The position numbers were made by a program, and so were the translations under genes. Positions 42,631-51,741 of a DNA stretch of 64,000 bases are shown piece by piece (the stretch's first letter is position 1; each line of letters opens with the position of its first letter). The stretch lies in the NCBI RefSeq assembly GCF_009755225.1, contig NZ_WQKZ01000003.1, forward strand, positions 496,001 through 560,000, read 5' to 3'. The notes beneath the pieces were generated by a model. It was not told the origin of the DNA. It saw only the letters and a list, made by a program, of their open reading frames with translations, and searched no databases. The DNA comes from Hymenobacter ginkgonis (GTDB lineage: Bacteria; Bacteroidota; Bacteroidia; Cytophagales; Hymenobacteraceae).

Positions 42631-44226
42631 ATGTCAAAAGCTATATCCCGCCGAAGCTTTCTTGCGAGAAGCGCTGCGCTGGGCGCGGGGGCCTACCCCG
42701 CCATGCTAGCGTTAAACCTGCTGCCCGCTGCGCCGGCACATGCTTTCGACTTGCAGCCGGGCAGTGGCCAGGGTAAGCACATCATTATTCTGGGGGCTGG
42801 GCTGGCTGGTATGACGGCCGCCTATGAGCTAACCAAACTAGGCTACCGCTGTACCATTTTGGAGGCACGCACCCGTACCGGTGGTCGCTGCTGGAGCATC
42901 CGCAACGGCACGGCCGCAGCAGAAACTACGAACGCTGCGCAAACAGCCCACTTCGATAACGGCTTGTATTTCAATGCGGGGCCTTCGCGCATTCCGCATC
43001 ACCACCAGCTTACAATGCACTATTGCAAGGAGTTGGGCGTGCCGCTGGAAGTGTATAATAACGTCAACGAAAACACCTACTACTACGCCGAGGGCAAGGG
43101 CCCGCTGTCGAATAAGAAGGTGCGCGCCCGCGAGGTGCACAACGACATGCGTGGCTACATGAGCGAGCTGCTCGCCAAAGCTGTTGACCAGCACCAGGTA
43201 AACACCGGCCTGACGACGGAAGACGCGGACAAGGTGCTGGAGTACTTGCGGGCCGAGGGTGGCCTCGATATAGACAAGCTCTACAAGGCTTCGGCCCGAC
43301 GGGGCTACTTAGAGGCACCCGGTGCGGGCGAGAAGGCCGGTAAGCTGGCTAACCCACACAAGCTGGTCGATATCATCAGCTCCGGCTTGCTCGACCCCGA
43401 CTTCTACAACGTAGCAGAGTACAGTTATGAGCTGCAAATGACCATGTTCCAGGCGGCGGGAGGCATGGACCAGATTGCTAAAGCCTTGGAAAAGCGTGTA
43501 GCCGCCAGTTTGCAGCTCGGCGCCGAAGTCACGGCCATTCAAAACCAGCCAGAAGGGGTGAAGGTCATCTATAAAGACCAAAAAGGTACCCACGAACTGC
43601 TGGGCGACTTGTGCATCTGCACCCTACCCCTGCCGGTACTGAGCAACGTTAACCACAATTTTTCGGCCGATGTGAGCCGGGCTATCGACTTTGTGCCCTA
43701 CATCCAGACGGGTAAAATTGGGCTACAATTCAAGCGGCGGTTTTGGGAAGAGGATGAGCAGATTTTTGGTGGTATCACGCATACCAACAATGAGTTGACG
43801 CAGATTTTCTACCCCTCATACGACTACCTGAGTAAGAAAGGGATTCTGCTGGGCTACTACAATTTCAACGAGAAGGCTAAGAAAGTCGGCGACCTGACCT
43901 ACGCTGAGCGCCAGCAGCTGGCCCTGCAAAAAGGCGCGCTCATTCACCCCCAGTACCCCACCGAGTTCGAGCAGGCTTTTTCGGTAAGCTGGCAGAAACA
44001 GCCTTACAGCCTCGGGGGCTGGGCGCTATACGGCGCCGACGACCGCAAAACGCACTACCGGGCGTTGCTCAAGCCTGATAAAAATGTGTATTTCGCTGGC
44101 GAGCACACCACTTACCTCACCGCCTGGATGGCCGGCGCGTTCGAGTCGGCGCGCAGTGTAACGGCCGCCGTGCATAGCCGCTTGAGCGACCAGCACACCA
44201 TTTACCCCACCACCGGCACCAATTGA
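42631..44226 (+). CDS. Tat-exported flavin amine oxidase
   Basis: 531 residues from ATG 42631. A twin-arginine signal (S6-R-R-S-F-L11) and hydrophobic stretch lead to LLPAAPAHAF. The FAD-binding motif IIILGAGLAGMTAAYELTKL, TILEARTRTGGRCWSI, and the C-terminal YFAGEHTTYLTAWMAGAFES place it in the amine oxidase family (monoamine or L-amino-acid oxidase). It should work in the periplasm, oxidising an amine or amino acid with release of ammonia and peroxide. The gene ends 24 bp before the next start. Substrate unknown. Confidence 0.88.
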   Translation: MSKAISRRSFLARSAALGAGAYPAMLALNLLPAAPAHAFDLQPGSGQGKHIIILGAGLAGMTAAYELTKLGYRCTILEARTRTGGRCWSIRNGTAAAETTNAAQTAHFDNGLYFNAGPSRIPHHHQLTMHYCKELGVPLEVYNNVNENTYYYAEGKGPLSNKKVRAREVHNDMRGYMSELLAKAVDQHQVNTGLTTEDADKVLEYLRAEGGLDIDKLYKASARRGYLEAPGAGEKAGKLANPHKLVDIISSGLLDPDFYNVAEYSYELQMTMFQAAGGMDQIAKALEKRVAASLQLGAEVTAIQNQPEGVKVIYKDQKGTHELLGDLCICTLPLPVLSNVNHNFSADVSRAIDFVPYIQTGKIGLQFKRRFWEEDEQIFGGITHTNNELTQIFYPSYDYLSKKGILLGYYNFNEKAKKVGDLTYAERQQLALQKGALIHPQYPTEFEQAFSVSWQKQPYSLGGWALYGADDRKTHYRALLKPDKNVYFAGEHTTYLTAWMAGAFESARSVTAAVHSRLSDQHTIYPTTGTN

Positions 44227-44249
44227 TTACAAACTTTTACCCCAAACAC

Positions 44250-45413
44250 ATGGCTACTTCAATGAATCGTCGGGCTTGGCTGAAGTCAAGCGCGCTGCTG
44301 GCCGGTGGGCTCACCGTGCTGCCCACCGGGCTCCGGGCTTTGGCCAAAGCACCCGAAGCGCCTACCCTCGCGCCCCAGCCAACGGAAGAGGCCACGCTGC
44401 TGGCCGAAGTCCCCCAGCTAAAAGCCCGCCTATTGGCCAATGAAAACCCCTTTGGGCCGTCTGAAAAAGCCAAGCAAGCTATGCTGGATGCCGTAGCTAC
44501 CAGCTACCAGTACCCGATGGCCTACGCCCGCGAGTTGGCGCAGAAAATAGCGGCCTACGAAGGCGTTACGCCCGAGCATATTCTGCTCGATGCGGGTTCG
44601 AGCCCATTGCTGCTGGCAGCGGCTATGCACTACGGCAAGCAAGGGGGCGCCATCATCACCGGCGACCCGTCGTACGACGACTTGCCCAACAAAGCCCGGC
44701 ATTTTAATACGCCCATCATACCCGTGCCGCTCACCGCCGATTACAAGCTGGACCTCGATGCGATGGAGAAAAAAGTGGATGGCAAGACGGCCCTGCTCTA
44801 CATCTGCAACCCCAACAACCCGACGGGTACCGTGCTGGAAACTGCCAAATTGAAGGCCTTCTGCGAGCGCGTATCCAAAAAAGCGCCCGTTTTTGTGGAT
44901 GAGGCCTACATTGACTACTTGCCCGACCCGCAGGGCACGACGCTGATTGATGCCGTTAAAAAAGGCCAGAACGTTATCGTGGCCCGCACTTTCTCCAAGC
45001 TGCATGGCTTCGCGGGCTTGCGCGTGGGCTACATCGTGGCGCAGCCCGAAACCATTAAAACGCTCAGCAACTACGTGGTGGGCGGTATGAGCATTTCGGC
45101 TCCGGCTATTCGGGCAGCGCTGGTGAGCTACCAAGACCAGGTGTTTTTGCAGGATGCGTTGAAGAAAACCTTGGCTTCCAAGCAATTTCTGTATGAAACC
45201 CTGAGAAAAGAAGGCTACGAGCACATTCCATCGTTTACCAATTTCGTGATGTTTCCGCTCCGTATGGACAGCAAGCGCTTCGTGGATGAAATGATGAAGC
45301 GGGGGGTAGGCGTGCGCCACTGGCAGTTTGCCAGCAAAGAATGGTGTCGCGTCAGCATTGGCCGCCTAGACGAGATGCAGGCTTTTGCTGACGCTTTCAA
45401 ACAGATTTCCTAA
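44250..45413 (+). CDS. Tat-exported PLP aminotransferase (histidinol-phosphate aminotransferase-like)
   Basis: 387 residues from ATG 44250 (another ATG at 44262). It also starts with a twin-arginine signal (N6-R-R-A-W-L-K12, then SSALLAGGLTVLP). The enzyme core has LLANENPFGPSEKAKQAMLD, AGSSPLLLAAAMHYGKQGG, LLYICNPNNPTGTVLETA, VFVDEAYIDY and ARTFSKLHGFAGLRVGYIV, the last with the PLP lysine, typical of HisC-like aminotransferases. Export of an aminotransferase is uncommon: PLP enzymes of this type are normally cytoplasmic; Tat export carries them already folded. It directly follows the Tat amine oxidase. Confidence 0.88.
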   Translation: MATSMNRRAWLKSSALLAGGLTVLPTGLRALAKAPEAPTLAPQPTEEATLLAEVPQLKARLLANENPFGPSEKAKQAMLDAVATSYQYPMAYARELAQKIAAYEGVTPEHILLDAGSSPLLLAAAMHYGKQGGAIITGDPSYDDLPNKARHFNTPIIPVPLTADYKLDLDAMEKKVDGKTALLYICNPNNPTGTVLETAKLKAFCERVSKKAPVFVDEAYIDYLPDPQGTTLIDAVKKGQNVIVARTFSKLHGFAGLRVGYIVAQPETIKTLSNYVVGGMSISAPAIRAALVSYQDQVFLQDALKKTLASKQFLYETLRKEGYEHIPSFTNFVMFPLRMDSKRFVDEMMKRGVGVRHWQFASKEWCRVSIGRLDEMQAFADAFKQIS

Positions 45414-45485
45414 ACCGAGGGGGTAGGGCAGCCCAGCACCTCACGGCGCAGTTCTGCCGCCATTGTCAACCTGAAAATCTACCAC

Positions 45486-46475
45486 ATGCACAAAACAGTT
45501 TTAGTTGCTTCCTTGCTGCTGCTCAACGGCGTAGCGCCGGCCCAGCCCAACCCGCGGCCGCTGACCATCGAAGAGTATAAGAAGGCCAAAGCTTTCCAGA
45601 TAAAGGACCCCGATGCCGAAACCTACGTCAAGTTTGAGAATGCCTACATCCTCGACCGCTACGAGGGCCGCAAGCCTTACTTTATTACCGGCGATGATGG
45701 CCTCAAAAAACGGCTAGATTTATACAAACTGCTCGCCAAAGAGGGCATGCAGGAAATCGGCCTGCTGGTGTTCTACACCAACGAGAAAGGCAAGCGCTAC
45801 CAAGCCCTAGTACCCGATTTTACGGCTGCTGGCCCCGTGTGGGAGCAGTATTTTGAGGATATCCACGCCATTGACAAGGAGGAGAAAAACTTTGTGCTAA
45901 AGCTGTCCTACGTGCTATCGAAGGAGCTGAGCTTTCAGCAGTATAAAGTGCTCAACCAGGGCAAAGACTTGAAGGCTGAATCGGCGACTTACGGCAACGA
46001 CATTTGTTTCCCCGGCCATCAGCAAGTGGCGCTAGAAAACGGTGCTACCAAGCTGCTGCGCGATATCCGGCCCGGCGACCGGGTCGTCACCATCGACCCC
46101 GCTACCCACCAAGCTACCACTACCGAAGTGCACGAGTTGCTGGTGCACCCCGCCCAAAACTACGCGCTCACACGCCTCGAAGTAGTAGCCGTGCGTGAGC
46201 AGGCCAGCCACCACGGCACTACTACCCACCTCACCAGCCAAGTGCTCGAAGCTACTCCCAACCACCCTATGCAAACGCACGCCGGCCAAAAGCCCGCTGG
46301 CGAAGTAGAAGTGGGTGAAGAGATTATTTGCTTTAACGCCGCCACGCAAGCCTACGCGCCCTACACGGTGCTGCGCAAACAGGAGTACGCAGGCGGTGTG
46401 CAGCCCGTATACAACATGGTGGCCAGCCAGGGAAGCACTTTTATGGTGAACGGCGTGATGGTGATGCAGAAGTAG
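45486..46475 (+). CDS. Secreted protein with C-terminal Hint (hedgehog/intein-like) domain
   Basis: 329 residues. A signal peptide (HKTVLVASLLLLNGVAPAQ) leads to an unrecognised ~150-residue domain (EEYKKAKAFQIKDPDAETYV ...). From residue 174 it matches a Hint domain: Cys174 in DICFPGHQQVALENG, DIRPGDRVVTID, and T257-P-N-H260-P in the second block. The expected C-terminal His-Asn pair of inteins is absent (ends STFMVNGVMVMQK), more like a hedgehog-type processing domain that cleaves to give a thioester or is inactive. What the N-terminal part does is unknown. Follows the Tat pair by 72 bp on the same strand. Confidence 0.8.
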   Translation: MHKTVLVASLLLLNGVAPAQPNPRPLTIEEYKKAKAFQIKDPDAETYVKFENAYILDRYEGRKPYFITGDDGLKKRLDLYKLLAKEGMQEIGLLVFYTNEKGKRYQALVPDFTAAGPVWEQYFEDIHAIDKEEKNFVLKLSYVLSKELSFQQYKVLNQGKDLKAESATYGNDICFPGHQQVALENGATKLLRDIRPGDRVVTIDPATHQATTTEVHELLVHPAQNYALTRLEVVAVREQASHHGTTTHLTSQVLEATPNHPMQTHAGQKPAGEVEVGEEIICFNAATQAYAPYTVLRKQEYAGGVQPVYNMVASQGSTFMVNGVMVMQK

Positions 46476-46504
46476 GGGGTAGGCCCTTTCGACAGCTTAG
46501 CAAT

Positions 46505-46538
46505 AAAAAAGGCGCTCTTTTATAAGAGCGCCTTTTTT
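46505..46538. terminator. Bidirectional terminator after the Hint gene
   Basis: AAAAAAGGCGCTCTT and AAGAGCGCCTTTTTT pair perfectly around a TTTATA-type loop, between the convergent Hint and desaturase genes. Confidence 0.85.
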
Positions 46539-46555
46539 AGGTAAATGTTTGCTGA

Positions 46556-47329
46556 CTAGGCAGCTTGAGCCATCTTTTTGGTGCGTTGCTTGGGCTGCAC
46601 ATTCTTGCGCTTAATCTTGATAATTCGAGCCTTATCAAGCGTCCAGATGGCTACGTAAGTTGGGTCAAATTCCCACCATTTCACGCCGAAATTAACGCGC
46701 ATGGGCAGCTTGTGGTGGTTGTTCTGGAACAGCTCGCCGAAGGCCAAGAAGTCCAACGCCAGCGTGTTTTTCGACTGGTCGTGGTTATCGAAGTTCTGGT
46801 AGCCGTATTTGTGGCCGCCCCAATTGACGATGGCACCGTGAATGGGGCCCATCAAAAAGTGGATGGGTAGGAGCAGGTACTGCCACCAAGCCGTAGCAAA
46901 ATTGATGTAAAACAACACGTAGGCCGTGCCCCAGCCGAAGCGCGAATACACGGTGCCACCAAAAGCCTCCAAGGCTTTCCACTGCGGAATGTCGCCCTCA
47001 AAGCGTTCTGCTAGCTCGTTCTTGTTGTTGAGCACATCGTTGTAGATGTTTTTGGTCTTCCACATCATGTCGAACGCATTGTTCGAGAAGTGCGGCGAGT
47101 GTGGGTCTAGCTCCGTGTCGGAGTAGGCGTGGTGCATGCGGTGCAACAGTGCATAGGCCCGCGGCGACAAAAACGAGCTGCCCTGGCAGATGTAGGTAAA
47201 CAAGTAGAAGAAGCGCTCCCAGAACTTGTTCATCGTGAACATTTTATGCGCCGCATAGCGATGCAGGTAAAATGTCTGCGTGAACAGCGACAGATAGTAG
47301 TGAGCTACGAAGAAAACCAGTATGGCCAT
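46556..47329 (-). CDS. Membrane acyl-CoA / fatty acid desaturase
   Basis: 257 residues from ATG 47329; a GTG at 47368 would add 13 residues. All three histidine boxes are present: HRYAAH, HRMHHAYSD and NNHHKLP, with the additional NHDQS/GGHKYGY region. Several membrane spans. It introduces a double bond into acyl chains using di-iron chemistry, probably adjusting membrane fluidity. C-terminus is very basic (KIKRKNVQPKQRTKK). Confidence 0.9.
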   Translation of the reverse strand: MAILVFFVAHYYLSLFTQTFYLHRYAAHKMFTMNKFWERFFYLFTYICQGSSFLSPRAYALLHRMHHAYSDTELDPHSPHFSNNAFDMMWKTKNIYNDVLNNKNELAERFEGDIPQWKALEAFGGTVYSRFGWGTAYVLFYINFATAWWQYLLLPIHFLMGPIHGAIVNWGGHKYGYQNFDNHDQSKNTLALDFLAFGELFQNNHHKLPMRVNFGVKWWEFDPTYVAIWTLDKARIIKIKRKNVQPKQRTKKMAQAA

Positions 47330-47504
47330 TCGGAAATGAAATAAACGTGAGGTGAGCGCCGCCCGCACAAGCTAATCCTGCGTGGCTTGGTTCACCAGTT
47401 AAGACAAAATTACGGCCATTGGTTAGGCAGAATGGCTTGTGTAAGTCACAATGCCATAATGTTACACGGCCCTTGCAAGGGCGAATGCCGCGCTGCCTAG
47501 GTAG

Positions 47505-47557
47505 GCAAAAGCGCGGCCTTTTTCGGGAGACAACTCCAAAAAAGGCCGCGCTTTTGC
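47505..47557 (-). terminator. Terminator after the pseudouridine synthase gene
   Basis: GCAAAAGCGCGGCCTTTTT (47505-47523) and its exact complement at 47539-47557 enclose a 15-base loop; on the minus strand the stem ends in a T-rich run. Confidence 0.78.
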
Positions 47558-47580
47558 TAGGTATTACGTCAGTTCTTCGC

Positions 47581-48291
47581 TTACTGCGCCAGCGCCCGAG
47601 CCGCATCCCAATGCGGGGCATCGGGGAGGGGAGCCACAAATTTCAAGGCCTCTTTCGTGACGGGATGCTGCAATTCGAGCTGCCGGGCGTGCAGCGCAAT
47701 GCTCACATCGGGCAGCGGGTTCAGAAAACCATACTTCACATCGCCTACGATGGGTAGGCCTAGCCCGGTCGAGAGTTGCACCCGAATCTGGTGCGGCCGG
47801 CCCGTTACGGGGTTCACTTGCAGCAGGTAGCGATTGCCAGCTGGCCCCAGCAGCTGGTAGCTCAGCTCGGAGCGTTGGCCCTGGCTGTGGCGCTCGGGGT
47901 AGGCTTTGGTAACGTTGCGCATAGGGTCTTTTACCAGCCAGTGCACTAGCGTGCCTTGCTCCGGCACTGGCGGCTTGCCGGTGAGCGCCCAGTAAGTTTT
48001 TTTCATCTGATTGTCCCGAAACATCTCGTTCAGGCGGCTCAGGGCCTTGCTGGTTTTAGCCATAACGACAATGCCCGACACGGGCCGGTCGATGCGGTGC
48101 GCTACCCCAATAAACGCAGCGCCGGGCTTCTTATACTTGAATTTCAAGTATTCAGCGGCTTTGTTGGAGAGCGGCTCGTCGCCGGTTTCGTCGCCTTGCA
48201 CCAAGATGCCAGCGGGCTTATTAATGACGAGCAAATGGTTGTCTTCAAACAGAATTTCTTTCTGTTCGGACCAGAGATTGGGGCGGTTCAC
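47581..48291 (-). CDS. RluA family pseudouridine synthase
   Basis: 236 residues from a GTG start at 48291. LLVINKPAGILVQGDETGDE, HRIDRPVSGIVVMAKTSKAL (with the catalytic aspartate in HRIDRPVSG) and the C-terminal GRPHQIRVQLSTGLGLPIVG are RluA-family motifs. There is no S4 domain in front. It isomerises uridine in rRNA or tRNA; which position cannot be told. Confidence 0.9.
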   Translation of the reverse strand: MNRPNLWSEQKEILFEDNHLLVINKPAGILVQGDETGDEPLSNKAAEYLKFKYKKPGAAFIGVAHRIDRPVSGIVVMAKTSKALSRLNEMFRDNQMKKTYWALTGKPPVPEQGTLVHWLVKDPMRNVTKAYPERHSQGQRSELSYQLLGPAGNRYLLQVNPVTGRPHQIRVQLSTGLGLPIVGDVKYGFLNPLPDVSIALHARQLELQHPVTKEALKFVAPLPDAPHWDAARALAQ

Positions 48292-48439
48292 GCAGTAAAG
48301 GGCGCGGCACCAAGCGGTGCGGCGAAGTAATCTGAAACCAGAAAATAGTGGGGCCCACGCCGGAAATACCGTTGCGCGCTACCGGCCGAACTGCGTTCGG
48401 CACCGATTAGCCTACCAGTGGCGAAGATAAGGCCAGCCG

Positions 48440-49255
48440 TTAATATCCTTCTTCTTTGGTGGGGAATTCGCGGCTTTTCACGTCGGCCACGTAGCGCTGC
48501 ACCGCATCGGTCATGATGTCGTGCAGCTCCGCATAGCGGCGCAAAAAGCGCGGTTTAAACTCCTTCGTAATGCCCAGTACATCGTGCACTACCAGCACTT
48601 GGCCGTCTACATCGGGGCCGGCCCCGATGCCGATAACCGGGATGGTCAGCTCCTCGGCTACACGCTTGGCCAGCGCGGCCGGAATTTTTTCAAGCACCAG
48701 CCCGAAGCAGCCTATTTCTTGCAGCAAGTGGGCGTCCTCCACCAATTTCTGCGCCTCAGCTTCTTCTTTGGCGCGCACATTATAGGTGCCAAATTTATAG
48801 ATGCTTTGGGGGGTTAGGCCAAGGTGGCCCATTACCGGAATGCCCGCCGTGAGGATGCGCACAATGCTATCCTTAATCTCGGAGCCGCCTTCGAGCTTGA
48901 TGCCGTGGCCGCCGCTTTCCTTCATAATGCGGATAGCTGAGCGTAGGGCTTCCGACGAGTTGCCCTGGTACGAGCCAAAGGGCATATCGACCACTACAAA
49001 GGCGCGCTTCACGGCCCTTACCACGCTTTGGGCGTGGTATATCATCTGGTCGAGGGTGATGGGTAGGGTAGTTTCGTGTCCGGCCATCACATTAGAAGCC
49101 GAGTCGCCCACGAGCAGTACATCGATGCCAGCGCCATCTAAAATTTGGGCCATCGAGAAGTCGTAGGCCGTGAGCATGGAGATTTTTTCGCCCCGCTGCT
49201 TCATGGCCAGCATCTGGTGGGTAGTAACGAGCTTGACTTCTTTGTGCTGCGACAT
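48440..49255 (-). CDS. panB: 3-methyl-2-oxobutanoate hydroxymethyltransferase
   Basis: 271 residues from ATG 49255 ([19 protein letters not shown]). [80 protein letters not shown] and [20 protein letters not shown] are PanB signatures. It adds a one-carbon unit from methylenetetrahydrofolate to ketoisovalerate, the first step to pantothenate. Longer in-frame starts upstream have no family similarity. Confidence 0.96.
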   Translation of the reverse strand: MSQHKEVKLVTTHQMLAMKQRGEKISMLTAYDFSMAQILDGAGIDVLLVGDSASNVMAGHETTLPITLDQMIYHAQSVVRAVKRAFVVVDMPFGSYQGNSSEALRSAIRIMKESGGHGIKLEGGSEIKDSIVRILTAGIPVMGHLGLTPQSIYKFGTYNVRAKEEAEAQKLVEDAHLLQEIGCFGLVLEKIPAALAKRVAEELTIPVIGIGAGPDVDGQVLVVHDVLGITKEFKPRFLRRYAELHDIMTDAVQRYVADVKSREFPTKEEGY

Positions 49256-49406
49256 GAGGGTCGGAAAAGTGGTTTGGGGGCGCAAAGCTGGCGACAATTT
49301 TGGAATTATGTGGTAGATTGGGAACGTCAAGCCCAATACTGACGTAATGCTATAAGAACAGCTAAAGGCTTTAAGTCTTCGTTGTTTGCCACCTATCCTT
49401 CTCTTA

Positions 49407-50885
49407 ATGAAAACATTATCTCTCTGGCTGACGGGCCTAACGCTGCTGGCGTGCCCAGTAATGGCACAAACCACCGCCGAGCTACGCGGCCACTTAGATA
49501 ATACAGGGACTGAAAAATTAGTGGTAAGTTGGTGGAGCCAGCCCCTGGCGGCTCAGCAACAGCAACGCGCCATCCATGTAGAGCCCAACGGCGATTTTCG
49601 CTTGGCACTACCAATAGAGCGGCCTACGTTGGCTCAGCTTAACTATGGCGACGAGGAAATAACGGTGTTCTTAGAACCTGGCGATGCGCTAGAACTGAAA
49701 GGTGACGCACCAGAACTTAGCACTACCAGCAAATTTGAGTCGGGTGATGGTGCGGCGCACCGGGCTGCCGCTGCGGCCAACAATTACCTTCAGGAGTTTG
49801 GCCGGCGCTTTGCCAACAACGATGCGTTTCAGGTGCTACCAGACAATATTTCGCTGTCAGAAAAAGGCTTTCTCGCTTTCCTAGACTATCGGCGCGACCA
49901 CGAGCGCTCGCTCCTGAAAAAGTTTGGTCGGCATGCAGGCTTCACACCTGCTTTTCAGGCCTACGCCGAAGCCGACATTAACTGCACGTACGCAGAGGAC
50001 CGCCTCACTTTTGCCGACCTGCGCGAGCAAACTGTGCCAGGGCAGCCGCGCCTCCAACTGGCAGACAACTACTACGATTTTTTGCGGGAGCCTGGCCTAT
50101 TACCCGGTAATGAGGTAGCGGTTACCAGCCCCAACTACCAAGATTTCCTGCTCGACTACGTGCACTACCAGGCCCGCACTACCGGCCACCAGCCCACCGA
50201 CCCGGCGTACTTCCCCACTTGCTACCAACTGGCCGATAATCTACTGCACGCCGATGCGCGCCCCGTAATCTTGGGTCGTATAGTGCTCGAAACTATCCGC
50301 TTGGGGCACGTAGTACATGCCCACGCCATGTTAGAATCTTACGCGGCTTCGGGCCAGGCGCCTCCCGTACTGGTTGCTCAGCTGCGCACCGAGCTGGTCA
50401 ACCATCAAGCATTTGCGATTGGCAGCCCCGCGCCGGCCCTACCCCTGCGCTTGGCCGATGGGCGCCGCTTATCGCTAGCTGCCTACAAAGGCAAACTGGT
50501 ATACCTGATGTTTTGGGATAGCCGCTACCCAGCCAGCCAACGCGAGATTCCCTACCTAAAAGAACTGACCACAGCTTTGGCCGGCCAACCCATTGTGGTG
50601 CTACTAGTGGCCATGGATGAGTCACTTAATAATTGGCAGCAAAATATTGCCTGTGCCAGCCCTGCCCTTACCGGCGTGCAAGCCTACGTGCCTGCTAACC
50701 AACGCGCTGCCGTGCGCCAAGAATACAGCCTCGACCGGCTGCCAACTGCCGTAGTTATTGCCGAAGATGGTACCCTGCTCGACTTGCACCCGCGCACCAT
50801 CAGCAGCCGCGCGCTGCAAGATGACTTGAAAGCGGCAGTGGGCCGCGCTGCGGCTTACCGCGCCGTATCGCTGGCGCAGCTGTAA
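49407..50885 (+). CDS. Secreted thioredoxin-fold protein lacking active-site cysteines
   Basis: 492 residues from ATG 49407 with a signal peptide ([19 protein letters not shown]). Residues ~20-100 look like the DUF4369-type N-terminal domain of Bacteroidetes TlpA proteins ([20 protein letters not shown]). The C-terminal ~140 are a thioredoxin fold: [40 protein letters not shown], and [20 protein letters not shown] with its cis-proline. The usual WCxxC is replaced by WDSRYPAS, so it cannot do thiol-disulphide exchange there. A scaffold or binding function is likely. Confidence 0.82.
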   Translation: MKTLSLWLTGLTLLACPVMAQTTAELRGHLDNTGTEKLVVSWWSQPLAAQQQQRAIHVEPNGDFRLALPIERPTLAQLNYGDEEITVFLEPGDALELKGDAPELSTTSKFESGDGAAHRAAAAANNYLQEFGRRFANNDAFQVLPDNISLSEKGFLAFLDYRRDHERSLLKKFGRHAGFTPAFQAYAEADINCTYAEDRLTFADLREQTVPGQPRLQLADNYYDFLREPGLLPGNEVAVTSPNYQDFLLDYVHYQARTTGHQPTDPAYFPTCYQLADNLLHADARPVILGRIVLETIRLGHVVHAHAMLESYAASGQAPPVLVAQLRTELVNHQAFAIGSPAPALPLRLADGRRLSLAAYKGKLVYLMFWDSRYPASQREIPYLKELTTALAGQPIVVLLVAMDESLNNWQQNIACASPALTGVQAYVPANQRAAVRQEYSLDRLPTAVVIAEDGTLLDLHPRTISSRALQDDLKAAVGRAAAYRAVSLAQL

Positions 50886-50908
50886 AAGTTACAAGTAGCT
50901 ATTCCTAT

Positions 50909-50955
50909 AAAAAGGAGCCTTGGCCTAGTTTGCGCTAGCCGAGGCTCCTTTTTTT
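50909..50955 (+). terminator. Intrinsic terminator
   Basis: AAAGGAGCCTTGGCCTAG pairs with CTAGCCGAGGCTCCTTT (one wobble), followed by T7, right after the thioredoxin-fold gene. Confidence 0.85.
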
Positions 50956-51206
50956 GTGAAAGTGGTAAGCTATCTTATTTCACATAAAAAATACTAGGTG
51001 CAAATAAAGGTGATTTGTAGTTAGCTAATAGAGGTGCTGGTGGTGGTCTATCGCCTATATAGATGGAGATTACTATTCGCCAACAAGGATGAGTACTAGG
51101 ACACGCAAGAAAATTGGTGTATCTTTCCTTGGAAAATTTATAGGTGGTTTAGTAGTATTCAAATACAAGTCGCTAGCGGTTAGCGGGTTGTGGTCGTTAA
51201 GTATTA
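50956..51206. other. AT-rich region before a hypothetical gene
   Basis: About 250 bases of low GC with no supported gene. It presumably holds the promoter of the ORF at 51207; a 65-codon frame starting at 51089 overlaps that gene and has no recognisable features. Confidence 0.4.
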
Positions 51207-51647
51207 ATGTCAATTATTATAAATGCTCCACAGTTTACCTGCGGTGTACTGCGCGCAAAGTGGAGCAAACCAGTGGTGGCGGCTGAGCTGCTAACCTCCT
51301 ACGAATTGGTATTAGACCAAGCCTTGAAGAGCGGCAAATGCCGGTTCTGGCTGCTTGACTTGAGCCAACGAAATTGGTCGGAGCCAACCCTGCTCAATTG
51401 GTTGTCGCAGCAGTTTGCTGCCCGGGCTTCTCAAGCGCTGGGAGGCCCCGTGTTTGTGGCCTATTTAACAGCCTCGCACCACTGGGTGCACGTAGGCGGT
51501 AGCGGTTTGACCGCCATGCGGCAGCGCGCCGCCAAAGTCAATTTCTACTCTTGTTTTTTTAAGAATGGCGCGCTAGCCCTTGACTGGCTACGCGACCAGC
51601 GCCAACTAGAGCCCACCGCTGTTCGCTGGCTTAATACGCTTAACTAA
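51207..51647 (+). CDS. Hypothetical protein, small alpha/beta domain
   Basis: 146 residues, ATG 51207. Not recognised. A predicted beta-alpha pattern (VVAAELLTSYELVLDQALKS, CRFWLLDLSQRNWSEPTLLN, PVFVAYLTASHHWVHVGG) is reminiscent of STAS-like or SpoIIAA-like regulatory domains, but no diagnostic motif is seen. Cytoplasmic by sequence (no signal peptide). It stands alone, after an AT-rich gap and before convergent lytic transglycosylase gene. Codon use looks like its neighbours. Confidence 0.6.
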   Translation: MSIIINAPQFTCGVLRAKWSKPVVAAELLTSYELVLDQALKSGKCRFWLLDLSQRNWSEPTLLNWLSQQFAARASQALGGPVFVAYLTASHHWVHVGGSGLTAMRQRAAKVNFYSCFFKNGALALDWLRDQRQLEPTAVRWLNTLN

Positions 51648-51741
51648 GGGACTTTCCTTGCACTATTGGTAGCTAACCCGCAATAAATAAGCGGGGGTAG
51701 GGCCTTGCCCAATTGGGTAGTGGCCAAGGCAGCCACCTAGC

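Noticed and set aside
44430..45320. 296-codon open frame antisense to the Tat aminotransferase
   Set aside because: Shadow of a confident enzyme; no signal, domain or regulatory context.
45486..46475. Polymorphic toxin or intein insertion
   Set aside because: The Hint domain is at the C-terminus without a toxin domain or immunity gene, and there is no downstream extein, so neither is supported.
51089..51286. 65-codon frame before the hypothetical gene at 51207
   Set aside because: Overlaps the better-supported ORF and has a composition without domain features.
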